51,272 nucleotides of DNA from JBFXDI01 sp050181295 (lineage in GTDB: Bacteria; Pseudomonadota; Alphaproteobacteria; Rhizobiales; Aestuariivirgaceae): positions 1 to 51,272 of the forward strand of contig JBFXDI010000012.1 in assembly GCA_050181295.1 (NCBI GenBank), written 5' to 3'. Positions 15,211-23,846 of this stretch are shown piece by piece (position 1 is the stretch's first letter; every line of letters starts with the position of its first letter). The position numbers and the translations under genes were made by a program. The notes under the pieces are model-generated. The model did not search any database and was not told the DNA's origin. It saw nothing but the letters and a program-made list of their open reading frames with translations.

Positions 15211-15717
15211 TCAGGCGCGTCCGAGGAAGTCGCGCTTGCCGATCTCGACCCCGTTGTGGCGCAGGATGTCGTAGGCGGTCGCGAGGTGGAAGTAGAAATT
15301 CGGCAGCACGAAATGGAAGAGATAGTCGGCGCCCTGGAACGGCATCGGCTTGCCGCCGATGTTGAGCGTGACCTCGCGCGACTCCGAGCCCTCGAGCGCC
15401 TTGGGATCGATGCCTTCGAGAAACGCCATCGTCTTGTCGAGGCGGGCCTTCAGCTCATCGAAGGTCTGCTCGGTGTCATCATATTTCGGGACCTCCTGCC
15501 CGGAGAGCCGCGCGCCCGCGCCCTTCGCGAAGTCGGTCGCGAGCTGTACCTGCCGCCTGAAGGTGAACATATCCGGATAGAGCCGGAAGGCGAGGAGCGC
15601 GTCGGGATCGAGCTTGCGCGCCGCGACATGCGCCTCCGCCTTCCCGATGACGGTCTTCAGGGCTTTCAGCATGTGGACGAGGACGGGAAGCGAAGCCTGA
15701 TGCATCGAGAGCGCCAT
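15211..15717 (-). CDS. DUF1993-family protein
   Basis: 168 aa from ATG 15717, with GAGG in GTGAGGAACCCC upstream; the longer frame above it is noise from the aminotransferase gene. The N-terminus MHQASLPVLVHMLKAL and the blocks ARLYP-like FRLYPDMFTFRRQVQLATDF and FHLATAYDILRHNGVEIGKRDFLG are characteristic of DUF1993, a helical-bundle family related in fold to DinB-like proteins. No biochemical function is established. The gene begins 8 nt after the aminotransferase stop, so the two are co-transcribed. Confidence 0.85.
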   Translation of the reverse strand: MALSMHQASLPVLVHMLKALKTVIGKAEAHVAARKLDPDALLAFRLYPDMFTFRRQVQLATDFAKGAGARLSGQEVPKYDDTEQTFDELKARLDKTMAFLEGIDPKALEGSESREVTLNIGGKPMPFQGADYLFHFVLPNFYFHLATAYDILRHNGVEIGKRDFLGRA

Positions 15718-15725
15718 GGGGTTCC

Positions 15726-17084
15726 TCACGGTTTGATGGCCTGGATGAGTTCGTCGGCCGCGCCGAGATAAGCGTCGATGTCGGATGCGGCATGCTGGAA
15801 GGAGGCCGATGGACCGGCCGACCAGACGGCTTCCCAGACGCCGCGATTGGCGAAGAAGAGACGCTTCAGGTCCACGAAGCGGAGATCGAGGCTGCGATAG
15901 GCTTCGTGCGCGTCGCGGGGAAGCTCGGGAAAGAGCACCCAGCCCGAGCGGCCGCCGATCCGGGGCGCCCGCCAGTCGAGCCCGTGGCGCGCGAAGAGCG
16001 CCTCGAGCCCGTCCGCGAGCTTCATGCCGAGCGTCTCGACCCGCGCATAGTCCTCCTGCGTGAGGCAGTCCTCGAGCGCCGCGAGCGCCACCGCCACGGC
16101 GAGCGCCGATCCGTAGGTCGTTCCCCCGAGCGCCAGCCCCGGCTCCACCACGAAGCAGTCGAGATGCCGCTCGCAGAGCTCGGCAAGCGCTGCGTTCATG
16201 CCGTAGAGCGCGAAGGGCACGCCGGTGCCGAGCCCCTTGCCGAGCACCAGCGCGTCGGGCTTCAGGCCCCATGCGCGCGTGAGCCCGCCATAGGCGAAGG
16301 AATGGGTATGCGCCTCGTCGATCACGAAGAGCGAGCCTGCGGCCCGCACCAGCCGCGCGGCCTCTTCCCAGAACCCCTCGTCCGGAAAGACGATGTTGCA
16401 GTTGGTCATCATCGGCTCGGCCACGAGGCAGGCGACGTCGCCCTTGCCGAGCGCCGTCTTGAGCGCCTCGAGATCGTTGAAGGGCACGGTGCGGGCGCGC
16501 CGCGTCACGTCGCTGGGAAGGCCGAGGAGATCGGCGTGCTCGGTCCCGTTGCGGCTCGTCACCAGCACGTCGTCGCCATGGCCGTGATACTTGCCCTCGA
16601 ACATGAGCACACGCTCGCGGCCGGTGGCGAGCCGCGCGATCCGGATGATCTCGGCATTGGCGGAGGAGGCGGTGCCGGAGAACTGCCAGAAGGGCACGCC
16701 CGTGCGCCGCGCCAGCGTCTCGCTGACCGCGAAGGCGTCCTCCGTCGGGAGCAGGAAGGCCGCGCCGTGCGAGGCCTGGTCCGAAAGCGCGCGCGTGATG
16801 GCGGGATGAGCGAAGCCGAGCGTGCCCGCGAGATCGGACTGGTTGAAGTCGATGTAGCGGTTGCCGTCGACATCGGTGAAGGAGGAGCCCTGGCCTTCCG
16901 CCGCGAACACCACGGGCGCGCGGTAGAGGCCCGCCATCCACTGCATGGGCACGCTCGAGGGCATGGAGCGGCGGGCCCGCTCGGCAAGCGTCGCCGAGCG
17001 TGGCGTGCGGGCCACGTAGCGCTCCTCCTCCGCGCGCTTCAGGGCCTCGGCCTTCGCCCAGTCGATGCCGGCGATGGCGGTCAT
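15726..17084 (-). CDS. Class III aminotransferase (glutamate-1-semialdehyde aminomutase-like)
   Basis: 452 aa from ATG 17084. The fold-type I features are clear: GTASSANAEIIRIARLATGR, FEGKYHGHGDDVL, the PLP-Asp in FVIDEAHTHSF, the PLP lysine in LVLGKGLGTGVPF and GGTTYGSALA. It resembles HemL-type aminomutases but has an extended N-terminus (~40 residues) and no heme-synthesis neighbours, so it is more likely an amino-acid or amine transaminase/aminomutase. The Shine-Dalgarno GGAGG is buried in a perfect hairpin (see separate entry). Confidence 0.9.
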   Translation of the reverse strand: MTAIAGIDWAKAEALKRAEEERYVARTPRSATLAERARRSMPSSVPMQWMAGLYRAPVVFAAEGQGSSFTDVDGNRYIDFNQSDLAGTLGFAHPAITRALSDQASHGAAFLLPTEDAFAVSETLARRTGVPFWQFSGTASSANAEIIRIARLATGRERVLMFEGKYHGHGDDVLVTSRNGTEHADLLGLPSDVTRRARTVPFNDLEALKTALGKGDVACLVAEPMMTNCNIVFPDEGFWEEAARLVRAAGSLFVIDEAHTHSFAYGGLTRAWGLKPDALVLGKGLGTGVPFALYGMNAALAELCERHLDCFVVEPGLALGGTTYGSALAVAVALAALEDCLTQEDYARVETLGMKLADGLEALFARHGLDWRAPRIGGRSGWVLFPELPRDAHEAYRSLDLRFVDLKRLFFANRGVWEAVWSAGPSASFQHAASDIDAYLGAADELIQAIKP

Positions 17085-17090
17085 GCTTGC

Positions 17091-17112
17091 GCCCCTCCTG
17101 ACCTGGAGGGGC
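17091..17112 (-). promoter_or_regulatory. Shine-Dalgarno-sequestering hairpin before the class III aminotransferase
   Basis: On the minus strand GCCCCTCC is followed by a 6-nt loop (AGGTCA) and the exact complement GGAGGGGC, then GCAAGC and the ATG. The 3' arm contains the only good Shine-Dalgarno, so in the folded mRNA it would be base-paired by eight mostly GC pairs. This suggests conditional translation, though it could be a chance product of local repeats. Confidence 0.5.
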
Positions 17113-17133
17113 GGCGCCCCCGCCGCCCACTTC

Positions 17134-17207
17134 CGTAGCCCGCATGCAGCGGCAGCGAAATGCGGGAACGCCGCTCCCGGATTGCGCTTCGCTCCATCCG
17201 GGCTACG
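17134..17207. repeat. GTAGCCCG-type intergenic palindrome
   Basis: CGTAGCCCGCATG at 17134-17146 is the imperfect complement of CCATCCGGGCTACGG near 17194-17208, with a second GCGAAATGCGGGA/TCCCGGATTGCGC pairing inside. From memory this type of repeat (GTAGCCCGGATGGAGCGAAGC on the other strand) is widespread between genes in many proteobacteria. It occupies the gap upstream of the aminotransferase. Confidence 0.6.
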
Positions 17208-17228
17208 GCGCTGAAAGTTCTCCTCTGC

Positions 17229-17312
17229 GTCATGCCAGCGAAAGCTGGCATCCCCTGAAGCCATGCCGCTCGCGGGAAAGTCACCAGGGGATTCCTGCTT
17301 TCGCAGGAATGA
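17229..17312. repeat. BIME-like REP doublet, copy A
   Basis: Two small palindromes in opposite orientation: TGCCAGCGAAAGCTGGCA (within 17229-17257) and ATTCCTGCTTTCGCAGGAAT (within 17284-17312), each flanked by TCCCCTG/CAGGGG. The outer units GTCATG...CCCCTG and CAGGGG...ATGAC are inverted copies of one another. The same element recurs at 41834-41985, and a related unit lies inside the gene at 45351. Confidence 0.75.
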
Positions 17313-17343
17313 CGAATTGAAGCGAAGATGGTGCCGCGCGCGC

Positions 17344-18738
17344 TCACTCCGCCAGCTCGCCGATGATGCGCGCCCAGCTCCGGATGCCCTTGTGGAAGCT
17401 CTGGAGGTCGTACTTCTCGTTCGGCGAATGGATGGCATCGTCCTCGAGCGCGAAGCCCACGAGCACGCTTTCCATCCCGAGCACGTCCCTGAAGGAGCGC
17501 ACGATGGGGATTGAGCCGCCCGAGCCCATGAGGAGGGGCTCGCGCCGGAACTCATCCCTGAGCGCCCTGGCCGCCTTGGCGATCCACGGGCTGTCCTCAG
17601 GCGTCTCCATGGCGGGGCTGCCGCCGCCCTCGGGGTCGCCGAAGCTCGCCTTGCAGTCGGCCGGAAGCCGCTCCTTCACGAACTTGCGGAAGGCCCGGCG
17701 GATGGCGGCCGGATTCTGCCTGCCGACCAGCCGGAACGACAGCTTGGCGGTTGCCTGCGAGGGAAGCACGGTCTTGGTGCCGAAGCCGGTATAGCCGCCG
17801 AAGATGCCGTTCACCTCGGCCGTGGGGCGCGCCCAGATCTGCTCCAGCGCCGAGAACCCCTTCTCGCCCGCGGGGAGCTTGAGGCCGACCCCGCCGAGGA
17901 ACTTCTTTTCCGAGAATTTGAGCCCCTTCCACTGGGCCTTCGTGGCCTTGGACAGCTCCGGCACCCCGTCATAGAAGCCGGGGATTGTCACCTTTCCGCG
18001 CCTGTCGTGCAGGTCGGCAAGGATCTTCGACAGCACCCGGATGGGGTTCATCGCCGGCCCGCCATACATGCCGGAATGGAGGTCGATGCGGGGGCCGGTG
18101 ACGGTCACTTCCTCGTGTACGATGCCCCGGAGCCTTGTGGTGATGGCGGGGGTCTTCGGATCCCACATCCCCGTGTCGCAGACGAGCGCCACGTCGGCCT
18201 GAAGCTCCTTGGCATTGGCCTTGAAGAAGGGCATGAGGCTGGGGCTGCCGGACTCCTCCTCCCCCTCGATCAGCACCGTCACCTGGATGGGAACCTTGCC
18301 GGTCGCCTTAACCCAGGCCCGGCTGGCCTCGATAAAGGTCATAAGCTGGCCCTTGTCGTCGGAGCTTCCTCTGGCGTAAATGCGCTCCTTTCCATCCGTA
18401 TCCTTGCGGCGCACGGGCTCGAAGGGCGGCGTCGCCCATTTCTCGATCGGATCGGCAGGCTGCACGTCGTAATGGCCGTAGAACAGAACATGCGGATGCC
18501 GGCCGGCTTTCTGTCCCCCGTGCGCCACCACCATGGGGTGGCCTATGGTCTTGCGCAGCGAGGCCTTGAACCCGAGGCCGTTGAGCTCGTCCACGATCCA
18601 CTGGCCGGCCCGCCGGCAATCGTCCTTGTGGGCGGGGTCGGTCGAGACGGAGGGGATGCGCAGGAGCTCGAACAGCCGCTCGACGCTTGCGTCCAGATTG
18701 TCGTCGACCGCTTTCAGGACCTCGCCCGGGACTGCCAT
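17344..18738 (-). CDS. M20 family dipeptidase (carnosinase/CNDP-like)
   Basis: 464 aa from ATG 18738 (a GTG three codons upstream is possible). Di-zinc ligands are visible: FYGHYDVQP (His, Asp near 88-90), ARGSSDDKG (bridging Asp near 122), EGEEESGS (catalytic Glu pair near 157-158), CDTGMWD (Asp near 186) and the late His in DDAIHSPNE. Length and the WATPPFEPV and RIDLHSGMYGG blocks fit the M20 dipeptidase subfamily, which hydrolyses dipeptides or beta-alanyl dipeptides in the cytoplasm. It is divergent from the DASS transporter gene with only 74 bp between starts. Confidence 0.9.
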   Translation of the reverse strand: MAVPGEVLKAVDDNLDASVERLFELLRIPSVSTDPAHKDDCRRAGQWIVDELNGLGFKASLRKTIGHPMVVAHGGQKAGRHPHVLFYGHYDVQPADPIEKWATPPFEPVRRKDTDGKERIYARGSSDDKGQLMTFIEASRAWVKATGKVPIQVTVLIEGEEESGSPSLMPFFKANAKELQADVALVCDTGMWDPKTPAITTRLRGIVHEEVTVTGPRIDLHSGMYGGPAMNPIRVLSKILADLHDRRGKVTIPGFYDGVPELSKATKAQWKGLKFSEKKFLGGVGLKLPAGEKGFSALEQIWARPTAEVNGIFGGYTGFGTKTVLPSQATAKLSFRLVGRQNPAAIRRAFRKFVKERLPADCKASFGDPEGGGSPAMETPEDSPWIAKAARALRDEFRREPLLMGSGGSIPIVRSFRDVLGMESVLVGFALEDDAIHSPNEKYDLQSFHKGIRSWARIIGELAE

Positions 18739-18812
18739 TCCGCGCACCTTTCAATGACCTCGAACAGGGTGATGGCCTACAGTCCGGCCCTGACTTCCGC
18801 AAGGGGCGGCGC

Positions 18813-20357
18813 GTGAGCGAGATCGCCTTCAAGCTCGGCCGCGACAGCCTGCAGGCGCACGAGCCGGCCCACCGCTTCATGCGCTTCCGGCGCGTCGGCT
18901 ACCAGCGGCTGGTCCTGGTCCGCAGCCAGGTGAACCTTTTCTATTTCTGGGAGAAGCGCTGGTTCTTCATCGCGCTCCTCGCCGGAGCCATCTGCATGGC
19001 GCTTCCGACTCCGGAGGGTCTGACGCACGAGGGCCAGATCGTGCTCGCCATGTCGCTCGTGGCGACCATCCTCTTCATCACCGAGCCCGTGCCGTTGCCG
19101 ACCGTGCCGCTCCTCATCATCGTCGGGCAGGTGCTGCTGCTCGGCCTCAATCCCACCCGGGTGGCCCAGAGCCTGATGACGGATTCCGTCCTCTTCATCA
19201 TGGGTTCGCTCATGCTCGCCGTGGCGGTCGTCAAGCAGAAGCTCGACCGCCGCATCGCCTGGGCGATCGTGCAGATAACGGGCCCCAACGCCTATGCCGT
19301 CAGCTTCGGCATCACGGCCGTCTGCGGCCTCATCGCGGCGTTCATCGGCGAGCATACGGTCGCGGCCATGATGCTGCCGGTGGGCCTGCGCCTCATCACG
19401 CTCGTCTCCAACGATCCGAAGAGCGTGCGCAACCTCGCGGCCATCATCCTCTTTTCGATCTCCTACGGCTGCTCGATCGCCGGCATCGCCACGCCTTCGG
19501 GCGGCGCCCGCAACGCCATCATGATCGGCTACTGGCAGGAATTTTTCTTCAACCCCATCGATCCGGCGAGCCGGCGCTACATCGTCGACTACCTGACCTG
19601 GACGCTCTACGCCTTCCCCATGTTCCTGCTGCGCCTGCCGATCGTGACGGCGCTCCTGTTCCTGACCTTCCGGCCGGAGGTCACCGACATGTCGCGGGCC
19701 GTCGTGCGCCTGCGGGCGCAGGTGATGATGGAGGGGCCGCTCAAGCCCTCCGACTGGCTCTCCATCCTGATCTTCGCGCTGACCATCCTGGGCTGGGTGT
19801 TCTATTCGGGCTCGATCGGCCTGGGCTCGGTCGCGCTGCTCGGCGTCTCCGCCTTTCTCGTCGCGGGCCTCGTGCGCTGGGAGGACATCAACCAGGGCGT
19901 CAACTGGGGCGTGGTGCTCCTCTACGCCGCCGCCATCTCGCTCGGCGTCGAGATGGAGGCGACGGGCGCCGCGCAGTGGCTCGCATCGAGCTTCATCGCC
20001 GCCCTGGCGCCCCTCGGTGCCGACCATGGACCGGGCCTCTGGGCGGCCATCTCGGCCCTCACCATCGGGGTCTCCAACACCATGACGGCGGGCGCCGCCG
20101 TGGCGGTGCTCGGCCCCGTGGTGCTCAACACCGCGCGGCACACCGCCGAGGACCCGCTCATCATCGGCTTCGTCACCTCGATCTCATCGGCCTTCGGCTA
20201 TCTCACCGCCGCCGCGCAACCGGCCTTCACGATCATCTATGCTTCGGGGTATCTGAAGGGCTCCGACTTCATGAAGATCGGCTGGCGCATGATGATCGTC
20301 TCCTATGTGCTCCTGCTGCTGCTCGCGTCCTTCTACTGGCCGCTGATCGCGAGCTGA
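18813..20357 (+). CDS. DASS/SLC13-family carboxylate:cation symporter
   Basis: 514 aa from a GTG at 18813 with AAGGGG 7 nt upstream; the open frame extends further but overlaps the divergent M20 gene. After a ~40-residue basic N-terminus there are about 12 hydrophobic segments (e.g. FFIALLAGAICMAL, IVLAMSLVATILFI, VLFIMGSLMLAVAVV) and the family signatures SYGCSIAGIATPSGGARN and GVSNTMTAGAAVAVLGPV with the SNT motif. Family members import di- or tricarboxylates with sodium. A UspA-like gene begins 1 nt after the stop, so they are co-transcribed. Confidence 0.87.
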   Translation: MSEIAFKLGRDSLQAHEPAHRFMRFRRVGYQRLVLVRSQVNLFYFWEKRWFFIALLAGAICMALPTPEGLTHEGQIVLAMSLVATILFITEPVPLPTVPLLIIVGQVLLLGLNPTRVAQSLMTDSVLFIMGSLMLAVAVVKQKLDRRIAWAIVQITGPNAYAVSFGITAVCGLIAAFIGEHTVAAMMLPVGLRLITLVSNDPKSVRNLAAIILFSISYGCSIAGIATPSGGARNAIMIGYWQEFFFNPIDPASRRYIVDYLTWTLYAFPMFLLRLPIVTALLFLTFRPEVTDMSRAVVRLRAQVMMEGPLKPSDWLSILIFALTILGWVFYSGSIGLGSVALLGVSAFLVAGLVRWEDINQGVNWGVVLLYAAAISLGVEMEATGAAQWLASSFIAALAPLGADHGPGLWAAISALTIGVSNTMTAGAAVAVLGPVVLNTARHTAEDPLIIGFVTSISSAFGYLTAAAQPAFTIIYASGYLKGSDFMKIGWRMMIVSYVLLLLLASFYWPLIAS

Positions 20358-20358
20358 C

Positions 20359-21369
20359 ATGGGCCTTTTCTCGCAAAGCAGCACCTCGGACCGCCAGGAG
20401 CGGGCGCTCCGGAAGACGCTGGACAATCTCCGCGCCCAGCGCCGCACCCGCTTCCGCATCCTCGCCTGCATCGACGGCAGCCCGGAAGGCATGAGCACCG
20501 TGCGCACGGCCGCGCGGCTCGCGCCGGACGAGGATTGCGACATCATCGTCCTGCATGTGCGCCCCATCGACCAGGGGCTCTGGTCGGGCGGCCTGCAGAT
20601 CCGGGTGGCGCGCCAGAACATGATGGAGGCGGGTTTCGAGCTTCCGGGCGTCTCGGAGCTGAAGAGCGCGCTTGTCGTTCTCAAGGAGGAGGGGATCGAC
20701 GCCGAGAGCTGGCCGCGCACCGCCGCGCACGAGGATGCCTGGGGCGATCCCCTGGGCGACAACAAGGTCGAGTACAGGAGCCCGGAGGGGCGCAGCGTGG
20801 TCCTGAAGCTCAAGACCGCGCCGGACCCGGCATCGGGCATCCTCGACCAGTACGAGCTAGGTCCCTACAATCTCATGATCCTCGGCGAGCCTTCGCGCTG
20901 GCGGGGCGAGATGAAGGCATGGTTCAGCGCCGGCGTCGTGCAGACGGTGACCGTCATGGCGCCCTGTTCGGTCCTCGTGGCGCGCGACAGTCTGGAGCGC
21001 AAGGGCTTCTTCATCTGCACCGACGGCACGGCGCGCTCCATGCAGGCGGTGCGTCGCTCGGCGGTGCTCGCGCACACGACCGGCGAGCCCATCACGCTCT
21101 TCTCGGCCGCCAAGACCCTGGAGGACCAGGCGGCGGCGGACGAGAACGTGCGCAACGCCCGGGCGCTCCTCAAGGCCATCGGCATCCGCGTGCACGAGGT
21201 GCTGACCGCGGTCGGCAAGCCCGCCGAGGAGATCATCGCCCGCGGGTCGGACTACAAGTTCATCGTGGTGACGGACGAGGGGCGCACGCGGCTGCAGCGG
21301 GCGCTGCGCGGGTCGATCGCCTATGACGTGGTGAAGGGCGCAAAGACCAGCGTGCTCGACGTGCGCTAG
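20359..21369 (+). CDS. Universal stress protein (UspA) family protein
   Basis: 336 aa. An N-terminal helix is followed by RFRILACIDGSPEGMSTVRTAARLA and a second domain starting GFFICTDGTARSMQAVRRSAVLA, so it looks like a tandem UspA arrangement, with an inserted segment (about 90-150) between. The KPAEEIIARGSDYKFIVVTDEG block is typical of the UspA C-terminal nucleotide-binding half, though the G-2x-G-9x-GS motif is incomplete. It sits directly behind the DASS transporter, as USP genes often do with secondary transporters, suggesting regulation of transport; that is inference. Confidence 0.8.
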   Translation: MGLFSQSSTSDRQERALRKTLDNLRAQRRTRFRILACIDGSPEGMSTVRTAARLAPDEDCDIIVLHVRPIDQGLWSGGLQIRVARQNMMEAGFELPGVSELKSALVVLKEEGIDAESWPRTAAHEDAWGDPLGDNKVEYRSPEGRSVVLKLKTAPDPASGILDQYELGPYNLMILGEPSRWRGEMKAWFSAGVVQTVTVMAPCSVLVARDSLERKGFFICTDGTARSMQAVRRSAVLAHTTGEPITLFSAAKTLEDQAAADENVRNARALLKAIGIRVHEVLTAVGKPAEEIIARGSDYKFIVVTDEGRTRLQRALRGSIAYDVVKGAKTSVLDVR

Positions 21370-21439
21370 GCAGGGTGGTCCTCATCTGTCCTTAATCGGC
21401 TGGCATGGAGATGGCCGCAAATCTCGGGAAAGGTCGCGC

Positions 21440-22078
21440 ATGGCCGAATACACGCTCTATTGCTTCGGCGAGTCGGGCAACGCCTACAAGGCGGCGCTCA
21501 TGCTGGCGCTCTGCCGGCTCGACTGGCAGGCGAGGAAGGTCGACTACTTCAACGGCGAGACGCGCAACGCCCAATACCGCAGCGACACCAACGAGATGGG
21601 CGAGGTGCCGGTGCTCGAGCACAACGGCCGGAAGCTGACGCAGTCGGGCGTCATCCTCGACTACCTGGCGGAGAAGGCGCGGAAGTTCGGCGCCAAGAGC
21701 GAGGACGAGCGCCGCGAGATCTGGCGCTGGATCCTGTTCGACAACCACAAGTTCACGAGCTACCTCGCGACGCTCCGTTTCCTGAGGACTTTCACGAACT
21801 CCGGCGAGACGCCGGTGACCGAGTTCCTGCGGGCGCGCGTAGAAGGCAATCTCTCGATCGTGGACGGGCACCTCGCGAGCCGCGACTTCATGCTGGGCAA
21901 GCGCCTGACGATCGCCGATCTGTCGATGTGCGGCTATCTCTACTACGGTGACGAGCTCGGCGTGGACCTGGGCGCGCGCCGCAACCTGCTCAAGTGGCTC
22001 GACCGCATCGCCGCCCAGCCGGGCTGGAAGCATCCCTACGATCTCATGCCCCGCGCCTATCCGGGAGCGCCGTCCTGA
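21440..22078 (+). CDS. Glutathione S-transferase family protein
   Basis: 212 aa with an N-terminal thioredoxin-like domain (YTLYCFGESGNAYKAALML, then the cis-Pro segment MGEVPVLEHNG and QSGVILDYLAEK, where Gln-Ser contacts the glutathione gamma-glutamyl group) and an all-helical C-terminal domain (LTIADLSMCGYLYY, the N-capping box region). The catalytic residue is probably Ser10 or Cys-region of the first loop. Cytoplasmic detoxification or reductase role; substrate unknown. A GGAAAGG lies upstream. Confidence 0.88.
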   Translation: MAEYTLYCFGESGNAYKAALMLALCRLDWQARKVDYFNGETRNAQYRSDTNEMGEVPVLEHNGRKLTQSGVILDYLAEKARKFGAKSEDERREIWRWILFDNHKFTSYLATLRFLRTFTNSGETPVTEFLRARVEGNLSIVDGHLASRDFMLGKRLTIADLSMCGYLYYGDELGVDLGARRNLLKWLDRIAAQPGWKHPYDLMPRAYPGAPS

Positions 22079-22082
22079 GAAC

Positions 22083-22643
22083 ATGCAGACCTTGCAGATT
22101 TTCTGGCGTCGCCTCGATGTCGTCGGCCTGGAGCGCATGCAGATCGTGCTCGATCCGGATCGCATTCAGGTGGATTCAACGGTTCTGTGCTGCGAGAATC
22201 CCGGATTCAGGCTGGATCATCGATGGACGCTCGATCCGGACTGGAAGGCCCTGATTGCTTATGTGGAACGGTGGGATGCCACGACCGGCCGTCGCGCCAT
22301 TTCGCTGGAACGTGTAGAGGCGGGCTGGCTGGTTGACGGTCGGCACCGACCTGACCTCGATACGGCGGTGGAGCCGGACCTGTCCGTAACGCCATTCTGC
22401 AACACCTTGCCGATCCGAAGAGCGCCCTCCAAACTGGGCCGGGGCGAGCCGCTGGATGTGGCTTACATAGATGCCTCGGCGATGACTGTCGCTCTCTCGC
22501 GTCAGCGCTACGACAGAACAGGTCCACGGCAGTTCCGATATGTCGATCTGGGCCTGCACGAAGGCTTCGAGGCGGATCTCGTCGTTGATGAGCAAGGGTT
22601 GGTCTGCACGTACCAGCATTTGTTCGAGCGCGTCGAAAGCTAA
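22083..22643 (+). CDS. Putative glycolipid-binding domain protein (DUF1089-type)
   Basis: 186 aa from ATG 22083, 4 nt after the GST stop. The sequence holds blocks typical of the PF06475 glycolipid-binding family: FWRRLDVVGLERMQI, FRLDHRWTLDPDWK, a WLVDGRHRPDLDTAVEPDL strand-turn, then TPFCNTLPIRR and a Tyr-rich C-terminus (FRYVDLG). No signal peptide or membrane segment. Function is only known structurally in the family. The open frame extends 5' into the GST gene but the ATG here is the sensible start. Confidence 0.83.
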   Translation: MQTLQIFWRRLDVVGLERMQIVLDPDRIQVDSTVLCCENPGFRLDHRWTLDPDWKALIAYVERWDATTGRRAISLERVEAGWLVDGRHRPDLDTAVEPDLSVTPFCNTLPIRRAPSKLGRGEPLDVAYIDASAMTVALSRQRYDRTGPRQFRYVDLGLHEGFEADLVVDEQGLVCTYQHLFERVES

Positions 22644-22703
22644 GCCGAACAATCGCCTTACTACTCGACGCTGCGAACCGAGCCGAGATGGAGGTGGCCC
22701 ATT

Positions 22704-23837
22704 TTGTCCAGACGGTACGTCGTTTGGGGTCTTCTGGCGCTTGTCCTGACGGCGCTGGCGGGGTTCGGCGGCTGGATGTTGAGCCTGCCGGCGCCGGTGA
22801 CCATCGCTGCACAGCCAGTGCCACAGGCGGAGATGGATGCGATCATTGAAAGGCTTGGACCGCCCAAACGTCAGCGGCCGATCATAGCAATCGTCGGCAT
22901 CAACGAGGCCACGGAAATCACCGACTATCTGATGCCTGCCGGAATCCTCCGGCGTGCGGATATCGCCGATGTGAGCTTGCTTTCAACCGGCGCCGGTCCG
23001 GTCAAGCTTTACCCCGCGCTGACCGTGGAGCCTGACGCAACGATCGCTGAGTTCGATGCGCGGACACCGGAGGGCGCGGATTACGTCGTCGTGCCGCAAA
23101 TGAGCCGCGACGATGACCCCGTCGTGCTGGCCTGGCTGCGGGACCAGGCTAAGAAGGGCGCAACGATCATAGGCATCTGCGCCGGCGCAAGGATCGTCGG
23201 AGCGGCTGGGCTGCTCGACAACAAGCGCGCGACGACCCACTGGTTCTACGTCACCGAATTGCGCGAGGAGCATCCGTCGATGACCTATGTGCCGGATCGC
23301 CGGGTTGTCGCCGACCAGGGCGTCGTCACAACGACGGGCATCACAGCTTCGATGCCGGTCACGCTCATGCTGATCGAGGCCATCGCCGGCCGCGAAAAGG
23401 CGCAAGCCGTGGCCGCCGATCTGGGTTTGAGCGTCTGGAACGCAAGCCACGCCAGTTCGAGATTCAAGCTGACCCGTCCTTTCGCAAGCACGGTCGCCGG
23501 CAACGTCCTCGCTTTCTGGAACTACGAGCGGTTCGGGTTCGAGCTTCAGCCGGGAATGGACGAGGTTTCGATGGCCCTTGTTCTGGATGCGTGGAGCAGA
23601 ACCTACAAGTCGGACACGATATCTTTTGCTGCATCGCGGGGACCGGTGGAGACAAGAAACGGCGTCCGCGTGATCCCGGATGAGATCGCGGCCGATCGGC
23701 CGCAGGAAAACCGCCTCCCGACGAGCATCGGACGCAAACCTGCGTCGGCGCTCGATCAAGCCCTCAAGGATATCGTCGCGCGCTATGGCGAGCCCACCGC
23801 CGACGTCGTCGCCATGCAACTGGAATATTCACGCTAG
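22704..23837 (+). CDS. Membrane-anchored DJ-1/PfpI-family protein
   Basis: 377 aa with a TTG start supported by GGAGGT 8 nt upstream; the nearby ATG at 22688 is in another frame. A single transmembrane segment lies at about 7-27 (VVWGLLALVLTALAGFGGWML), so the DJ-1/PfpI domain would face the periplasm. That domain (about 58-240) includes the nucleophile elbow IIGICAGARIVGAAGLL and TTHW after it, as in the regulatory domain of GATase1-like AraC proteins, but no AraC helix-turn-helix follows. The C-terminal ~130 residues are unassigned. Function unknown. Confidence 0.8.
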   Translation: MSRRYVVWGLLALVLTALAGFGGWMLSLPAPVTIAAQPVPQAEMDAIIERLGPPKRQRPIIAIVGINEATEITDYLMPAGILRRADIADVSLLSTGAGPVKLYPALTVEPDATIAEFDARTPEGADYVVVPQMSRDDDPVVLAWLRDQAKKGATIIGICAGARIVGAAGLLDNKRATTHWFYVTELREEHPSMTYVPDRRVVADQGVVTTTGITASMPVTLMLIEAIAGREKAQAVAADLGLSVWNASHASSRFKLTRPFASTVAGNVLAFWNYERFGFELQPGMDEVSMALVLDAWSRTYKSDTISFAASRGPVETRNGVRVIPDEIAADRPQENRLPTSIGRKPASALDQALKDIVARYGEPTADVVAMQLEYSR

Positions 23838-23846
23838 GATGATCCA

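Noticed and set aside
15726..17084. Aminotransferase as true HemL for heme synthesis
   Set aside because: Fold matches, but the N-terminal extension and absence of heme genes make the specific name unsafe.
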